From: Anaerolineales bacterium UBA5195
GTDB lineage: Bacteria > Chloroflexota > Anaerolineae > Anaerolineales > Villigracilaceae
Direction: 5' to 3'
NCBI GenBank assembly: GCA_002412925.1
Contig: DHVZ01000012.1
Coordinates: 14,261-78,260 of the forward strand
DNA length: 64,000 bases
Numbering within the stretch: position 1 is the stretch's first letter; every line of letters starts with the position of its first letter. A model generated the notes under the pieces. That model had not been told where the DNA came from. It saw only the letters and a program-made list of their open reading frames with translations, and ran no database searches. The position numbers and the translations under genes were made by a program. Shown here one piece after another: positions 51,990 to 60,084 of this stretch.

Positions 51990-52883
51990 TTATTTTGGTT
52001 TATTAATTTCGGCAAGGACAGCCTGATAGGCTTTCCGCTGTCGTTGGTACGGATCCCCGGCAAGCAGTATTTCATCCGCACTTAACTCGCTCAAAAAAGC
52101 ATAATGATTCTGTACACCGCGTATGATGACGACGGGCCGGATTTCCCGACCTTTCTGTAGCAACCGGCGCAGGTCGGACCAGTCATACTGTCCTGTCTCA
52201 ATCTTTTTCAGGAAAGCGACAGGATCGAAAATGAAGTTGGTTTCCCAACACTTGAGCACGGCGATCCGGCGCACACGAGCGCGATCAAACCGTTGGTCTG
52301 CAAGCTGGTAAAGATCATATAGGTCGCGTACCCGGCTACGCTGGGAAGCAGCTCGGATTTTTTCACCAACGATCTCGTGCAGATCCAAAGATGGAACTAA
52401 AGGCGGTTCAATCCCCAGCCACTCAAAGTACCTCTCCTGGCGCAGGGTGGCCGGCAGGACTGGAAGCAAGGGTTTACCGCGGAAACTGATTTGAAGCCCG
52501 AATTTTCCAGAAGTCGACCACTCGTGTTGGTAGCTGATTTCCGCCCCACAAGATTCTGGATTGGCGTAGTAATCCCCAGTGGGAATGGTAAACGCCAGTC
52601 CATGATGAACCTGATTATGGAAAAGGCCAGCTACATCCAGGATTAAAGCTTCCGGGTCGGTGTCTTCTGTGGCAGTGAAATCCAGATCCAGGCTGAAGCG
52701 CCCCTGGTTACCCAGGTAGATCTTGCGAATGGCGGTCCCGCCTTTGAAAGCCATCCGCGCGAGCAGCCCGTGATCTGCCAGGATGCGAAGAACATAGGTC
52801 AAGGCGATTTCGCGTTCAGCAATATCAAGATCTACACCGGCATCGGCTGCATACCATTGTGCCAGTCGCTTTTCAATCATCAT
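51990..52883 (-). CDS. abiEii: AbiEii-type nucleotidyltransferase toxin
   Basis: A 297-residue protein with nucleotidyltransferase motifs KGGTAIRKIYLGNQGRFSLDLDF (residues 44-66; GG and DxD) and the later EKIRAASQRSRVRDLYDLYQLAD block near 180. AbiEii proteins modify RNA (tRNA acceptor stems in known MenT-like relatives) and stop growth when unopposed. The gene overlaps the AbiEi-type antitoxin gene by 4 nt, the usual order for this type IV toxin-antitoxin and phage-abortive system. It is on the edge of a mobile island. Confidence 0.88.
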   Translation of the reverse strand: MMIEKRLAQWYAADAGVDLDIAEREIALTYVLRILADHGLLARMAFKGGTAIRKIYLGNQGRFSLDLDFTATEDTDPEALILDVAGLFHNQVHHGLAFTIPTGDYYANPESCGAEISYQHEWSTSGKFGLQISFRGKPLLPVLPATLRQERYFEWLGIEPPLVPSLDLHEIVGEKIRAASQRSRVRDLYDLYQLADQRFDRARVRRIAVLKCWETNFIFDPVAFLKKIETGQYDWSDLRRLLQKGREIRPVVIIRGVQNHYAFLSELSADEILLAGDPYQRQRKAYQAVLAEINKPK

Positions 52884-53716
52884 TTCACCTCGAGTTCTGC
52901 AAATAACTCTGTGCGGGGAATATTGTCCACAACACGCCAGGTGGAACTATATTCACCACCAGTTCCCCAGCGCCCAGGCTGACCAAGATAGCACTTTCCA
53001 TCATCTATGGCTTCCAGGAGTGCTTTGCGGACTTTGGCATCCAGCTGAATTTTTACCGTTTCCAATAAGTATCCCAGCCGCTGCAGGAGCGCACGTGATC
53101 GGAAACGCATGGCATATTCAATCACCTTTTGCCAATCCAGGCTGTTTCTTCCCCGCCAGAGCATGGCAGCAAGTTCTGGAATGTCGCCAGCATACGCCGG
53201 GTGATCGAGGCAGTCCAGGATGGCTTTTTCAGGTTCCGCCATGTTGACTCGACTTCCATAAGCATCGATCTCCAACCACCCGAAGAATTTATGCTCGGGT
53301 TGGAACACGAACCGGTATTCCTTCTCCCGCACCAGTCGGCGACGTGGTAAATCCTGCGATATGGCGATGAAAACAACCTGCGATGACTGTGTGGATAGGC
53401 CGTGGAAAAACGCAGCCGTAGCATAGGAATAATAGTAAGGCTTGATCAACATACTTCCCAGGAAAAGGGGATTGGTATCCGGGAAGGCGTATTCGCCCCG
53501 TTCAGCTGGAATGAATTCGTATTTACCAGGCTGGATTCTTACCAACCAACGGTCCCGCGCCAGGTCATGTAGGAGCTGACGGGCATGAGCGTAGGAGACC
53601 CCCAGAAACTTCATGGTGTCTTCAATGCTGACCACAGGTTGCTTTTCCCACTCGAGATGCAGGATCAGCTTGGCTTCCAAGGAAGAAAGAGAGCGAGTCG
53701 ACATGGTTACAAACAT
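52880..53716 (-). CDS. abiEi: AbiEi-type antitoxin / transcriptional repressor
   Basis: A 278-residue protein with an N-terminal winged helix (SIEDTMKFLGVSYAHARQLLHDLARDRWLVRIQPGKYEFIP) and the AbiEi C-terminal domain (YYYSYATAAFFHGLSTQ, EPEKAILDCLDHP). It normally represses the operon and neutralises the toxin. The start is uncertain: AAAGGA is only two bases from the first ATG and fourteen from an in-frame ATG four codons later. Confidence 0.87.
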   Translation of the reverse strand: MFVTMSTRSLSSLEAKLILHLEWEKQPVVSIEDTMKFLGVSYAHARQLLHDLARDRWLVRIQPGKYEFIPAERGEYAFPDTNPLFLGSMLIKPYYYSYATAAFFHGLSTQSSQVVFIAISQDLPRRRLVREKEYRFVFQPEHKFFGWLEIDAYGSRVNMAEPEKAILDCLDHPAYAGDIPELAAMLWRGRNSLDWQKVIEYAMRFRSRALLQRLGYLLETVKIQLDAKVRKALLEAIDDGKCYLGQPGRWGTGGEYSSTWRVVDNIPRTELFAELEVK

Positions 53717-53788
53717 GTTCCTTTGTGATTGATTTTATCACAAATATACATTTCTATAACTGGGCTTCAACCATAGGAATAATCAAGA

Positions 53789-53960
53789 TCACAGAATATA
53801 ACTCCTGGTCACACTCATCCGGTTGTGCACGAGCAGTTGGGAAACCGGAGCCCAGGCTGCATGATCGCTCGATCCCTGTTCCATCAGGACATTGTATTTC
53901 ATTTTGTGCAAAGTTTGCCCGCAGCCTGTGCAGCCCGCTGACTGTGCTCCCAAGCGCGCG
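53789..53960 (-). pseudogene. Tyrosine recombinase C-terminal fragment
   Basis: The - strand reads TVSGLHRLRANFAQ, matching KVSGLHRLRSNYAQ of the intact recombinase next door. After a frameshift it reads SQLLVHNRMSVTRSYIL, corresponding to SHNLGHNRIDVVKGYIP. The catalytic His-Arg and Tyr regions are recognisable but out of frame. It is a truncated, diverged copy of the neighbouring gene. Confidence 0.75.
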
Positions 53961-53994
53961 TACTGGTAAGGATGGGAGCACAAGAAATTATTTA

Positions 53995-54027
53995 TAAACA
54001 GGCTGGATGAGCCACCCAGCCTGTTTA
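53995..54027. terminator. Terminator behind the recombinase gene
   Basis: TAAACAGGCTGG pairs with CCAGCCTGTTTA (12 bp) around a 9-nt loop, just after the stop of the leftward recombinase gene. Confidence 0.75.
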
Positions 54028-54038
54028 TGCTTCCAGTA

Positions 54039-54983
54039 TTATGGCAGGGGAATATACCCCTTGACCACATCAATCCGGTTGTGCCCCAGGTTGTGCGAGA
54101 CTTCCAAGCGCGCCTCACGATCAGTCTTGCCCTTCTTGCGCAGATCCAGGTATTTCTCCTGGGCGTAGTTCGAGCGCAGGCGGTGCAGCCCGCTGACTTT
54201 AATCCCCAGAGCGCGGGCGGCCTGGCGCACCACCTGGTAGAGCTTGCTTTTCCAGGATTGGTTGGGGGTGAACAGGAATTCCTTGGACTCGTTCAACTGG
54301 TCAGCCAGGTCAGCCGGCAGTTCCACATAGCGGACTTTCCCACCCTTGCCCTTGATGCGCAGCATCAGCGCGGTCTTGTTCACGTCGCTGCCTTTCAGCC
54401 CGGCCACTTCCGAGCGGCGCAGGCCGCAGCGCAGCAACAATTCCGCCGGCAGTGTGAATACCGATTTCTGCGTTTTCAGCAATTCGATTAGGCGCGGGGC
54501 ATCCTCAGGCAGGTAACCAAAGCGCGGCGCGCGCACGGCCCCATCCTCGCGGTATTCATGGACATGCCGGCGCAGCATTCCGCTGATCGGGCTCCAGCCC
54601 TTGACCCAGCGCTTGCGGCGGCAGGCGTAATGCAGCATCGAGAGCGCCGAAAGCAGGGTCCGCAGGGTGGCCGGGGACATGTCAGTGTAGTAGGTATCCA
54701 GGGTTTCAAGCACGATCTCCGGAGTAAACAGGTCGGCCAGGAGCTTTTTGCCAGTCAGATCGCGGGCGCGCTCAAAGAACTTGGCGCAGGTTTCCAGGTA
54801 GCCCGAGAGCGTGCGCTTGCCCAGGATGGCCGGCAGGCGGTGGTTCGGCTTACCCTTGAAGCGCAGGGCCTTCTTGACCGAGTCGACGCCATGCTCAGCT
54901 TTATAAGCCTTCTGTTCCGCTTCGCTCATCACGATGGTTTCCAGGGCCGATTTGACCTGGTTGAAAATAGAGGGGGTTCCCAT
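54039..54983 (-). CDS. Tyrosine recombinase / integrase (intact)
   Basis: A 314-residue recombinase. The N-terminal core-binding half has the SAM-like helices (LSGYLETCAKFFERA, LRTLLSALSMLHYACRR). The catalytic half keeps the full set: R189/R190 in GLRRSEVAG, a beta-hairpin Lys in GKGGKVRYV, H267 and R270 in HRLR, H301 in GHNR and Y310 in GYIP. It is probably the integrase that moved this island, or a resolvase of the ParMR-bearing element. Start ATG has AAAGGAG upstream. Confidence 0.88.
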   Translation of the reverse strand: MGTPSIFNQVKSALETIVMSEAEQKAYKAEHGVDSVKKALRFKGKPNHRLPAILGKRTLSGYLETCAKFFERARDLTGKKLLADLFTPEIVLETLDTYYTDMSPATLRTLLSALSMLHYACRRKRWVKGWSPISGMLRRHVHEYREDGAVRAPRFGYLPEDAPRLIELLKTQKSVFTLPAELLLRCGLRRSEVAGLKGSDVNKTALMLRIKGKGGKVRYVELPADLADQLNESKEFLFTPNQSWKSKLYQVVRQAARALGIKVSGLHRLRSNYAQEKYLDLRKKGKTDREARLEVSHNLGHNRIDVVKGYIPLP

Positions 54984-55698
54984 TGCGTAGATACTCCTTT
55001 CCCATCGGCAGTTAAGCCGCTCAGGTTCTGTTTGTATTTAAGGGTGAAGCTTTTTTATAAGTGTTGAGCCATTCGCTTCCCCTCGGCTTCGTCTCGGGCG
55101 CATATGCCGTCACTGCCGATTCGGGGAACGTACAACGGGTATTGAGTATCGCTGGCAGTGGCTCCCGCAAGCCCGTTCCAGGCTGCCAACGGACATTTCC
55201 ACATGACCCCGCCGAGAACGAGGCGTGAGTTGGTCATGGGTGGCCGAGATTGTTTTTCTGCCCGGCTTGCGCAGTTAAAACAAAAACCGCCAGAATGCTT
55301 CGGTCGTCCTTGAGGGGATGACCAACGTTCAAAAAACAGCCAACGTTATTGTGAAGCCATCCAACGTTTAGGTGGTGCAAATCTGACAAGTCTGAACTTG
55401 CCAAAAGACTTTGGCATTGTAGCACCAAGCCAATCCAGCGCGTCCAGACTTGATTTTCGGTAAAACTTATCGCCCAGGCGAAAGGCGCGCCAGGTTTCCG
55501 GCAATAATCTGCATTCTTTTTTCACAGACTTGATGTTTGTTGGCTTTGACATCGGTGGGGTCAGGCGTTCCAGGGTGAGCGACTACCCATTGGTCTGGGC
55601 GAACCAGACCAAAAAATGTTCCAGGTCGGCCAGGTAGCCGCGCAGTCCTGCTCGTGCAAATCGGCTTCAAAAGCGTGGAGAAAATCCATTTCTCCCCC
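54984..55698. other. Long decayed gap between recombinase and cargo gene
   Basis: No intact gene. The right part holds a broken recombinase start (55528-55689). At 55322-55368 the octamer CCAACGTT occurs three times in direct orientation, 18 and 21 bp apart, and GGTGCAAATC at 55374 recurs at 57968. Frames of about 60 codons on the - strand lack ribosome sites and recognisable sequence. It may once have carried the element's replication or control region. Confidence 0.4.
55528..55689 (-). pseudogene. Tyrosine recombinase N-terminal fragment
   Basis: The - strand opens MDFLHAFEADL, then continues in another frame as GLRGYLADLEHFLVWFAQTNG, a stop, and SLTLERLTP...DVKANK. This is the usual opening of XerC/D-like recombinases. 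A frameshift and stop codon show decay. Confidence 0.7.
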
Positions 55699-56376
55699 TT
55701 AATCCAGGCTGATCACGCCATTCTCTGGCGGCCAATGGGACAGGAACTGGTAGGAAAAGGGCAGCAAGGCCTCGCCATGATCGTTTTGAATCGCCCAGAC
55801 CATCGCATTCTGTTTGCTGGTCAACCCCTTGTCCTGAACCAGGTCAATTAATCCTTTGATCAGCTTCTCATTCTTCCCCAGGCCATCCCCCAGGCGGAGT
55901 AACATCCGCAGGCGACTCAATTGGTCCCGGCGCGCCAGCCAATCCTTGTAATCGCCCAGCGATTCAATGAACCATTCAATATCGCTGCGAAACTGCTCGG
56001 TGAGGGTTTCGCGAGTGCGGAAACGCACCAACATTTCCAGCATATAGGTGTGTTCCGGAAAAACCTGGTGGTAAAGGGCTACCGCCCGGAAGTGCTTGCG
56101 CATCTTGGGTGGCAGGCTTTCATCGACGGAGAAATCCCCTTTCTCGATGAAAAACTTCCTGGTGGCCATCGCGGCCAGCCAGGATTTGGGCTGATAGGAT
56201 TCTGCGCAGCTCTCGCCCAACAGGTCAAGCCGGTTTGGGCTGGGAACCACCACCGCCAGATTGGCAGGATGCAGACAGCGCGTGCAAACCAACCCAGGGC
56301 TATAAACTACCCCACAGATGTGCCAGGAATCCAGTCCCAGGTCGGCATTGGTGAGAGATAAGAATGGTTGTTTCAT
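55699..56376 (-). CDS. Hypothetical island cargo protein, 225 residues
   Basis: Not recognised. A Cys pair in VCTRC near residue 32 and further Cys at ICG (22) and ESCAES (57) could bind zinc or a cluster in the N-terminal 60 residues. The rest is helical and charged (RDQLSRLRMLLRLGDGLGKNEKLIKGLIDLVQDKG). No signal peptide or membrane segment. It follows parR in the same direction after 63 nt. As the only other intact gene in the ParMR unit it may be part of plasmid maintenance, for instance a replication or partition accessory. Confidence 0.65.
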   Translation of the reverse strand: MKQPFLSLTNADLGLDSWHICGVVYSPGLVCTRCLHPANLAVVVPSPNRLDLLGESCAESYQPKSWLAAMATRKFFIEKGDFSVDESLPPKMRKHFRAVALYHQVFPEHTYMLEMLVRFRTRETLTEQFRSDIEWFIESLGDYKDWLARRDQLSRLRMLLRLGDGLGKNEKLIKGLIDLVQDKGLTSKQNAMVWAIQNDHGEALLPFSYQFLSHWPPENGVISLD

Positions 56377-56439
56377 GGTTTTTCCTTTCGATTTTTTGGC
56401 GGGCAGAAAATCGTAGCTGAATTTCTGCCCGCCAGAAAT

Positions 56440-56688
56440 TCAGAACTCCCAGTGACCCAGGATGTCATCCGCTGCCGCCTGGACTTCATCAGGCTCACCA
56501 TTTTCGACTGCCATTCCCAACCCCAGGCCGCCGCTACGCAGGGCTGTCTTCAGCGCGTTCATGCGTTGTCCCTTGGGGATGGCTTCCAGCCAGGCCAGGA
56601 TATCCGCATCATGATCCGGGTGCAGCCAGCCCGAAAGCGTGACCCGTACTGAACGCTGGAGCTGGCGAGGACGTCCGCGCGGGCTCAT
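56440..56688 (-). CDS. parR: ParR-like centromere-binding protein
   Basis: An 82-residue protein. The N-terminal RGRPRQLQRSVRVTLSGWLHPDHDADILAWLEAIPKGQRMNALKTALR has the layout of ribbon-helix-helix ParR/StbB adaptors (beta strand, then two helices with LPKGxR). The acidic C-terminal tail would contact the actin-like filament. It overlaps the parM-like gene by 4 nt, the standard parM-parR order of type II partition systems. Confidence 0.75.
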   Translation of the reverse strand: MSPRGRPRQLQRSVRVTLSGWLHPDHDADILAWLEAIPKGQRMNALKTALRSGGLGLGMAVENGEPDEVQAAADDILGHWEF

Positions 56689-57662
56689 TTTTTCAGCAGC
56701 AGGAGCTTATGCAGCCCACGCGAGATGGATAAGACGGGTTCATCCGGCAGGATCGCTTTCCCGATGAATTGGCGGGTCAAATCGCCCTTTAGCAGGAGCG
56801 CGCCTCCCCCAACCACGATCACCCGCGCGAAGCGTTTGAAGGCCGCCCCCCAGCGCTTTTCGATTTCACCGTTGACCTCGCGCGCCCAGACCGGCAGGGC
56901 GGCAGAGACATCCAGGTGACCGGCGCGCAGTTGGGTGTCCAGTTCACCCAGGGAGTAGGCCCCGGTGGGGTTGACCAGTTCCAGCAGGCGGCGCACCCCA
57001 ACTGTCTGGCCAACCGTGAAGCGTTCCACTGGCGCGCGGTCGCGCACGACCAGCAGCTCCAGGGTATTGAAGCCCACCGAAAGAATACCAACTTCTTGTT
57101 TGAGCAAACTGGCGCGTTCCGGGATGAACTTGCCATCCTCATTGAGCACATAATCGAACAAAGCTCCTACCGGTTGAGGCGTCAGCTTGACCTCGGCAAT
57201 TTCCACCTGCTGTTCCTGACCGTCTGCTTTCCAGGCATGCGTGCCTTTGAGCCAGGCGCGCACCTGGTTGGCAAATTCCTTGGCCGTTTCGCCAGACATC
57301 ATTTGCAGGGGCAGGCCCACCATCATCACAATTGGTTGGGCAATCGCGCCGTATTGCTGCTGGTAGCGGGTCAGGGAACCATAGAGCAAGGCCTTCATTT
57401 CTGGCGCGCCGATCAAGCGGTCGAAGTCCAGATTCTCGACCGGGCGGCCATAGTCATGCGCACCCTCGCCGACATAAAATGAGCCATGCTCCGTTTTGAT
57501 TTCCAGCGGGCGCTGGCGTTGGCGCAGGCCAACGGTATTCATCAGGTGCCGTGTGCCGTTGGTGGCAACTTGTGAAAGCACCTGCTGGCCACCCGGTGCG
57601 CCGAACAGTTTGTTCGCGCCCATGCCAAGATCTTCGCCGAGATAGAAAAAATTGTCGTTCAT
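56685..57662 (-). CDS. parM: ParM/StbA-like actin-family partition ATPase
   Basis: A 325-residue actin-like protein. The phosphate loop is YLGEDLGMGANKLFG (residues 7-21), the second phosphate region is VGILSVGFNTLELLVV near 190, and the adenosine-side motif VIVVGGGALLL is near 285. ParM filaments push plasmid copies apart. The ATG with AAGGAG six bases upstream is used. Together with parR it shows that this island derives from a plasmid or plasmid-like integrative element. Confidence 0.8.
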   Translation of the reverse strand: MNDNFFYLGEDLGMGANKLFGAPGGQQVLSQVATNGTRHLMNTVGLRQRQRPLEIKTEHGSFYVGEGAHDYGRPVENLDFDRLIGAPEMKALLYGSLTRYQQQYGAIAQPIVMMVGLPLQMMSGETAKEFANQVRAWLKGTHAWKADGQEQQVEIAEVKLTPQPVGALFDYVLNEDGKFIPERASLLKQEVGILSVGFNTLELLVVRDRAPVERFTVGQTVGVRRLLELVNPTGAYSLGELDTQLRAGHLDVSAALPVWAREVNGEIEKRWGAAFKRFARVIVVGGGALLLKGDLTRQFIGKAILPDEPVLSISRGLHKLLLLKK

Positions 57663-57699
57663 GGAAAACTCCTTGTTTTGAGTATAGGGGGCAAGCAGT

Positions 57700-57957
57700 T
57701 TGAGCCAACGGGATAAGTTTTTGCCGTGGATTGCGAAGGCTATTAATTTGCCCGTAATTGAAATTTTACAAAAAGCAGGGATTGAGAATACTGAGGGTCT
57801 CGGCAATCAGGCCGATGAAATCAAAGATCGGTTCAGCCAATTGACAATCGAAGCTCAAGCACACCTTCAGCAACAAATCCAGGTTGTACTGGAGACGCAA
57901 AGACGAGCTGTTGCAAGACTCTCATCTATAAAAATAATGGGGGTGGTCATTTTCTGA
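57700..57957 (+). pseudogene. Truncated regulator, XRE-type C-terminal part
   Basis: An 85-codon frame from TTG, reading FLPWIAKAINLPVIEILQKAGI...EAQAHLQQQIQVVLETQRR. This matches the region after the helix-turn-helix in XRE regulators (ALNLPxxEVLxxAGL) and its helical tail. The DNA-binding half is missing and no ribosome site is seen. It lies back to back with parM, so it may be the remains of the element's control gene. Confidence 0.5.
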
Positions 57958-57966
57958 ATTTGAAAA

Positions 57967-58014
57967 CGGTGCAAATCGGTGCAACACAGCTTTTCCAAGC
58001 AGTGTTTTTGCACC
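57967..58014. promoter_or_regulatory. GGTGCAA repeat cluster
   Basis: CGGTGCAA occurs twice in tandem (57967-57974, 57977-57984) and the inverse TTGCACC once (58008-58014). GGTGCAAATC also occurs at 55374. Such clusters near a ParMR pair could be operator or centromere-like sites; function inferred only from position. Confidence 0.35.
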
Positions 58015-58095
58015 AAATAGATTAAAATACCCCTATATATGGCGCTAGATGGATTTATTAGCACTATATGTACGGTGTGGACGAATACCTGCCTC

Positions 58096-58140
58096 ACTCT
58101 TAATCAGTGGGTTCAGGGTTCAAGTCCCTGGTCGATCACC
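58096..58140 (+). other. tRNA-Lys(CUU) 3' fragment, candidate attachment site
   Basis: The sequence from ACTCTTAATCAGTGG through the T-arm GGGTTCAAGTCCCTG to GTCGATCACC is the anticodon-loop-to-3'-end part of a tRNA with anticodon CTT. No 5' half precedes it. Tyrosine recombinases commonly use this tRNA half as attB/attR, so it probably marks one end of the island. Weak inverted repeats CCCTATATAT.GCG at 58030-58044 and 58169-58183 flank it. Confidence 0.65.
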
Positions 58141-58142
58141 TA

Positions 58143-58169
58143 GATGTGGGGGCCTTTTGCCCCCACATC
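58143..58169. terminator. GC-rich terminator-like hairpin after the tRNA fragment
   Basis: GATGTGGGGGC pairs with GCCCCCACATC around CTTTT. It directly follows the tRNA fragment and resembles the terminator of the original tRNA gene. Confidence 0.7.
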
Positions 58170-58187
58170 GCTATATATAGGGATATA

Positions 58188-58212
58188 AGAGCCTACCGGT
58201 AAGGTAGGCTCT
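58188..58212. terminator. Hairpin next to transposase remnant
   Basis: AGAGCCTACC pairs with GGTAGGCTCT around GGTAA, six bases before the end of the leftward transposase remnant. Confidence 0.55.
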
Positions 58213-58217
58213 CTTCT

Positions 58218-58808
58218 TTAATGCAACCTTGGGGTATTGCCTGAATGGCGCGTGACTGACAACCCAAGGCGTCCATAAGTCGAAACCAGCGCAGCCTGAT
58301 AACCCAATTGCAAGCCAGTGTTCATGTATCCATACTCCGCTCCCGGATAAGTTTTGCTGCCGTTCGAGACCGGGCGTGGTGAGAGATCTCCATCCAACTC
58401 AAGCGGTCCCTGGTTCAAAGCCAGTTGCACTTCCTGGTCGATCCAGAGTTGCAGGGCTCGATCCACAATGGTTGCATATTGCTCGCCTTGAGTTTCTGTT
58501 AAGGTATGCAGCGTGCGGCTGACACCACTACATTCCGCCCAGCCATCCACACCCCAGGCTTTGGCAACTGCCTGATCCTGGTCCAAGGGTTGGTTTGCCT
58601 TGCTTATATCTTTGGCGTACGGTAGTCCAGCCAAATTCGCTACCAGAAATTCCAGCACTTTGCTCTGCGGTGTGTGGATTACCGTTTTTTGAGACATGGG
58701 CACCTCAGCAAAGGCTTGAGGTAATCCCAGGCAATGCGCCAATTGGCCCCAAACGACCAACATGGCATGATCGGTTTCCTGGGTAACGGCTTGGATCTTT
58801 TCGCTCAT
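58218..58808 (-). pseudogene. Truncated DDE transposase
   Basis: A 196-codon frame from ATG resembling the N-terminal half of an IS4-like DDE transposase of Chloroflexota: KVLEFLVANLAGLPYAKDISK, LDQDQAVAKAWG, SGVSRTL and LELDGDLSPRPVSNGSKTYPGAEYGYM. The first DDE Asp is likely in LDGDL. The sequence stops shortly after LSVTRHSGNT, well before the expected second and third acidic residues, so the enzyme is inactive. Confidence 0.7.
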
Positions 58809-58933
58809 GGATATTTCCTGTGATGATGAAGTCCATGAGATTATCTGATCTTTGGCAATTCGAAAAGTTCAGTTTTTTCGCAGAATCTTGCACCTCGCCA
58901 GTTATTTGCACAAAACTTACGCTAACGAATTAA

Positions 58934-58996
58934 GGATTGCTGCGGCGGGAAGGATGAAAGTCAAAAGAGTGGATTTCTGCGCCGCCGCAGCAATCC
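58934..58996. repeat. 15-bp inverted repeat
   Basis: GGATTGCTGCGGCGG and CCGCCGCAGCAATCC face each other over 33 nt beside the second transposase remnant. They could be insertion-element ends or a terminator. Confidence 0.45.
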
Positions 58997-59260
58997 ACTT
59001 GAACTAAGCCGCACGCCCGAGGCCATGTTGTGCAAGTCTTTGGGATTTAAAGCTGATCCGCAATCCTGTTTACCATAAAAAAAGGTGCCGGTCGTCTCTG
59101 TGAAGGTTTGTTGACAAGTTCGACATTGATAGCGCTGAACTCCGCGCCGGGTTTTGCCAAACTTTCGAATGTTCGTTTGTTTTTCTCCATCCTGCCGTTT
59201 GCCATATTCTGCACATGCAGGATTTGGACAGAAATCACCTGGTTTTGCAAAGCGTTCCAT
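58961..59260 (-). pseudogene. IS1-like transposase N-terminal (zinc ribbon) remnant
   Basis: The frame contains CPNPACAEYGK, NIRKFGKTRRGVQRYQCRTCQQTFTETTGTFFYG, the four-cysteine zinc ribbon and following block of InsA-type or IS-encoded transposases. After about 75 residues it degenerates into unrelated sequence, and no catalytic domain follows. Likely a fragment of an IS1-group element. Confidence 0.7.
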
Positions 59261-59391
59261 CGTTCTCCCTCGGATTGAGTTAGCTTAAGTTTACACCACC
59301 ATCTCAACACCATAAGGGAGACTATCCAACTCGGATCCGCTATATAATCCGCCAAAATTGGTATAATCAATTCCGACAGAAGGAGTCCAGT

Positions 59392-60033
59392 ATGTTTTTA
59401 TTCGAAGGCCCTGACCGCCGGAAAGAAGAAGAGCGTATCCGCCATGAAGGCCGCCTGCCGCCGGGGCAAGCGCTGACGTTGAAATTTCCCGTCCTGCACT
59501 ACGGGCCGGTGCCGTCTTTCAACCCGGCCACCTGGGATTTGCGCGTTTGGGGCGAAGTGAACCAGGAAAAGCGCTGGACTTGGGATGAATTCAACCAACT
59601 CCCGCGCACGAAAATGGTGATGGATATTCATTGTGTGACGAAATGGAGCAAGTTTGACACCCTCTGGGAGGGCGTTTCGGTCAAGACGCTGGTTGAGCGG
59701 GGTTTGATCAAGCTCAAGCCATCTGCAAAATACGTTATGCAGCACGCCGAATACGGTTTCACGGTCAACCTGCCGCTGGAAGTGGTTTTACAGGACAATT
59801 TCCTACTGGCCACGCATTTCGACGGCCAACCGATCGACGCCGACCATGGTTATCCCCTGCGAGGAGTCGTGGGACACATCCCCAGCGAACCCGGCCTGGA
59901 GACGCCCTATTTTTGGAAAGGGGCCAAATGGCTGCGCGGGTTGGAGTTCATGCCCGCCGACCGGCGTGGTTTCTGGGAACAAGCCGGGTATCATAACCGG
60001 GCCGATGTCTGGAAAGAAGAACGCTTTGGATAA
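59392..60033 (+). CDS. Sulfite-oxidase-fold molybdopterin enzyme
   Basis: A 213-residue Oxidored_molyb domain protein. The Mo-ligating cysteine is C81 in MDIHCVTKWSK, followed by FDTLWEGVSVKTL, DHGYPLRGVVGHI-like substrate loop near 150 and WKGAKWLRGLEF near 178. There is no signal peptide, unlike YedY/MsrP, so it should be cytoplasmic. AAGGAG lies eight bases before the ATG. Substrate unknown. First intact chromosomal gene right of the island. Confidence 0.88.
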   Translation: MFLFEGPDRRKEEERIRHEGRLPPGQALTLKFPVLHYGPVPSFNPATWDLRVWGEVNQEKRWTWDEFNQLPRTKMVMDIHCVTKWSKFDTLWEGVSVKTLVERGLIKLKPSAKYVMQHAEYGFTVNLPLEVVLQDNFLLATHFDGQPIDADHGYPLRGVVGHIPSEPGLETPYFWKGAKWLRGLEFMPADRRGFWEQAGYHNRADVWKEERFG

Positions 60034-60084
60034 TCCCTAAATTTTATACAGAGAGGCTGGTTGACCGACAAATGTTATGTTTCT

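Larger units (their letters stand above)
53717..54038. other. Gap with recombinase remnant and terminator
   Basis: The middle holds the broken recombinase 3' end (53789-53960). The right end holds the terminator of the intact recombinase gene. The left 70 nt should carry the abiE promoter. Nothing else seen. Confidence 0.45.

Noticed and set aside
55055..55237. Small gene of 60 codons on the - strand between recombinase and cargo gene
   Set aside because: No ribosome site and no recognisable sequence, and the surrounding DNA is decayed; kept only as part of the gap description.
58020..58140. Complete tRNA-Lys gene
   Set aside because: Only the part from the anticodon loop to the 3' end is present; no matching acceptor stem or D-arm lies upstream.
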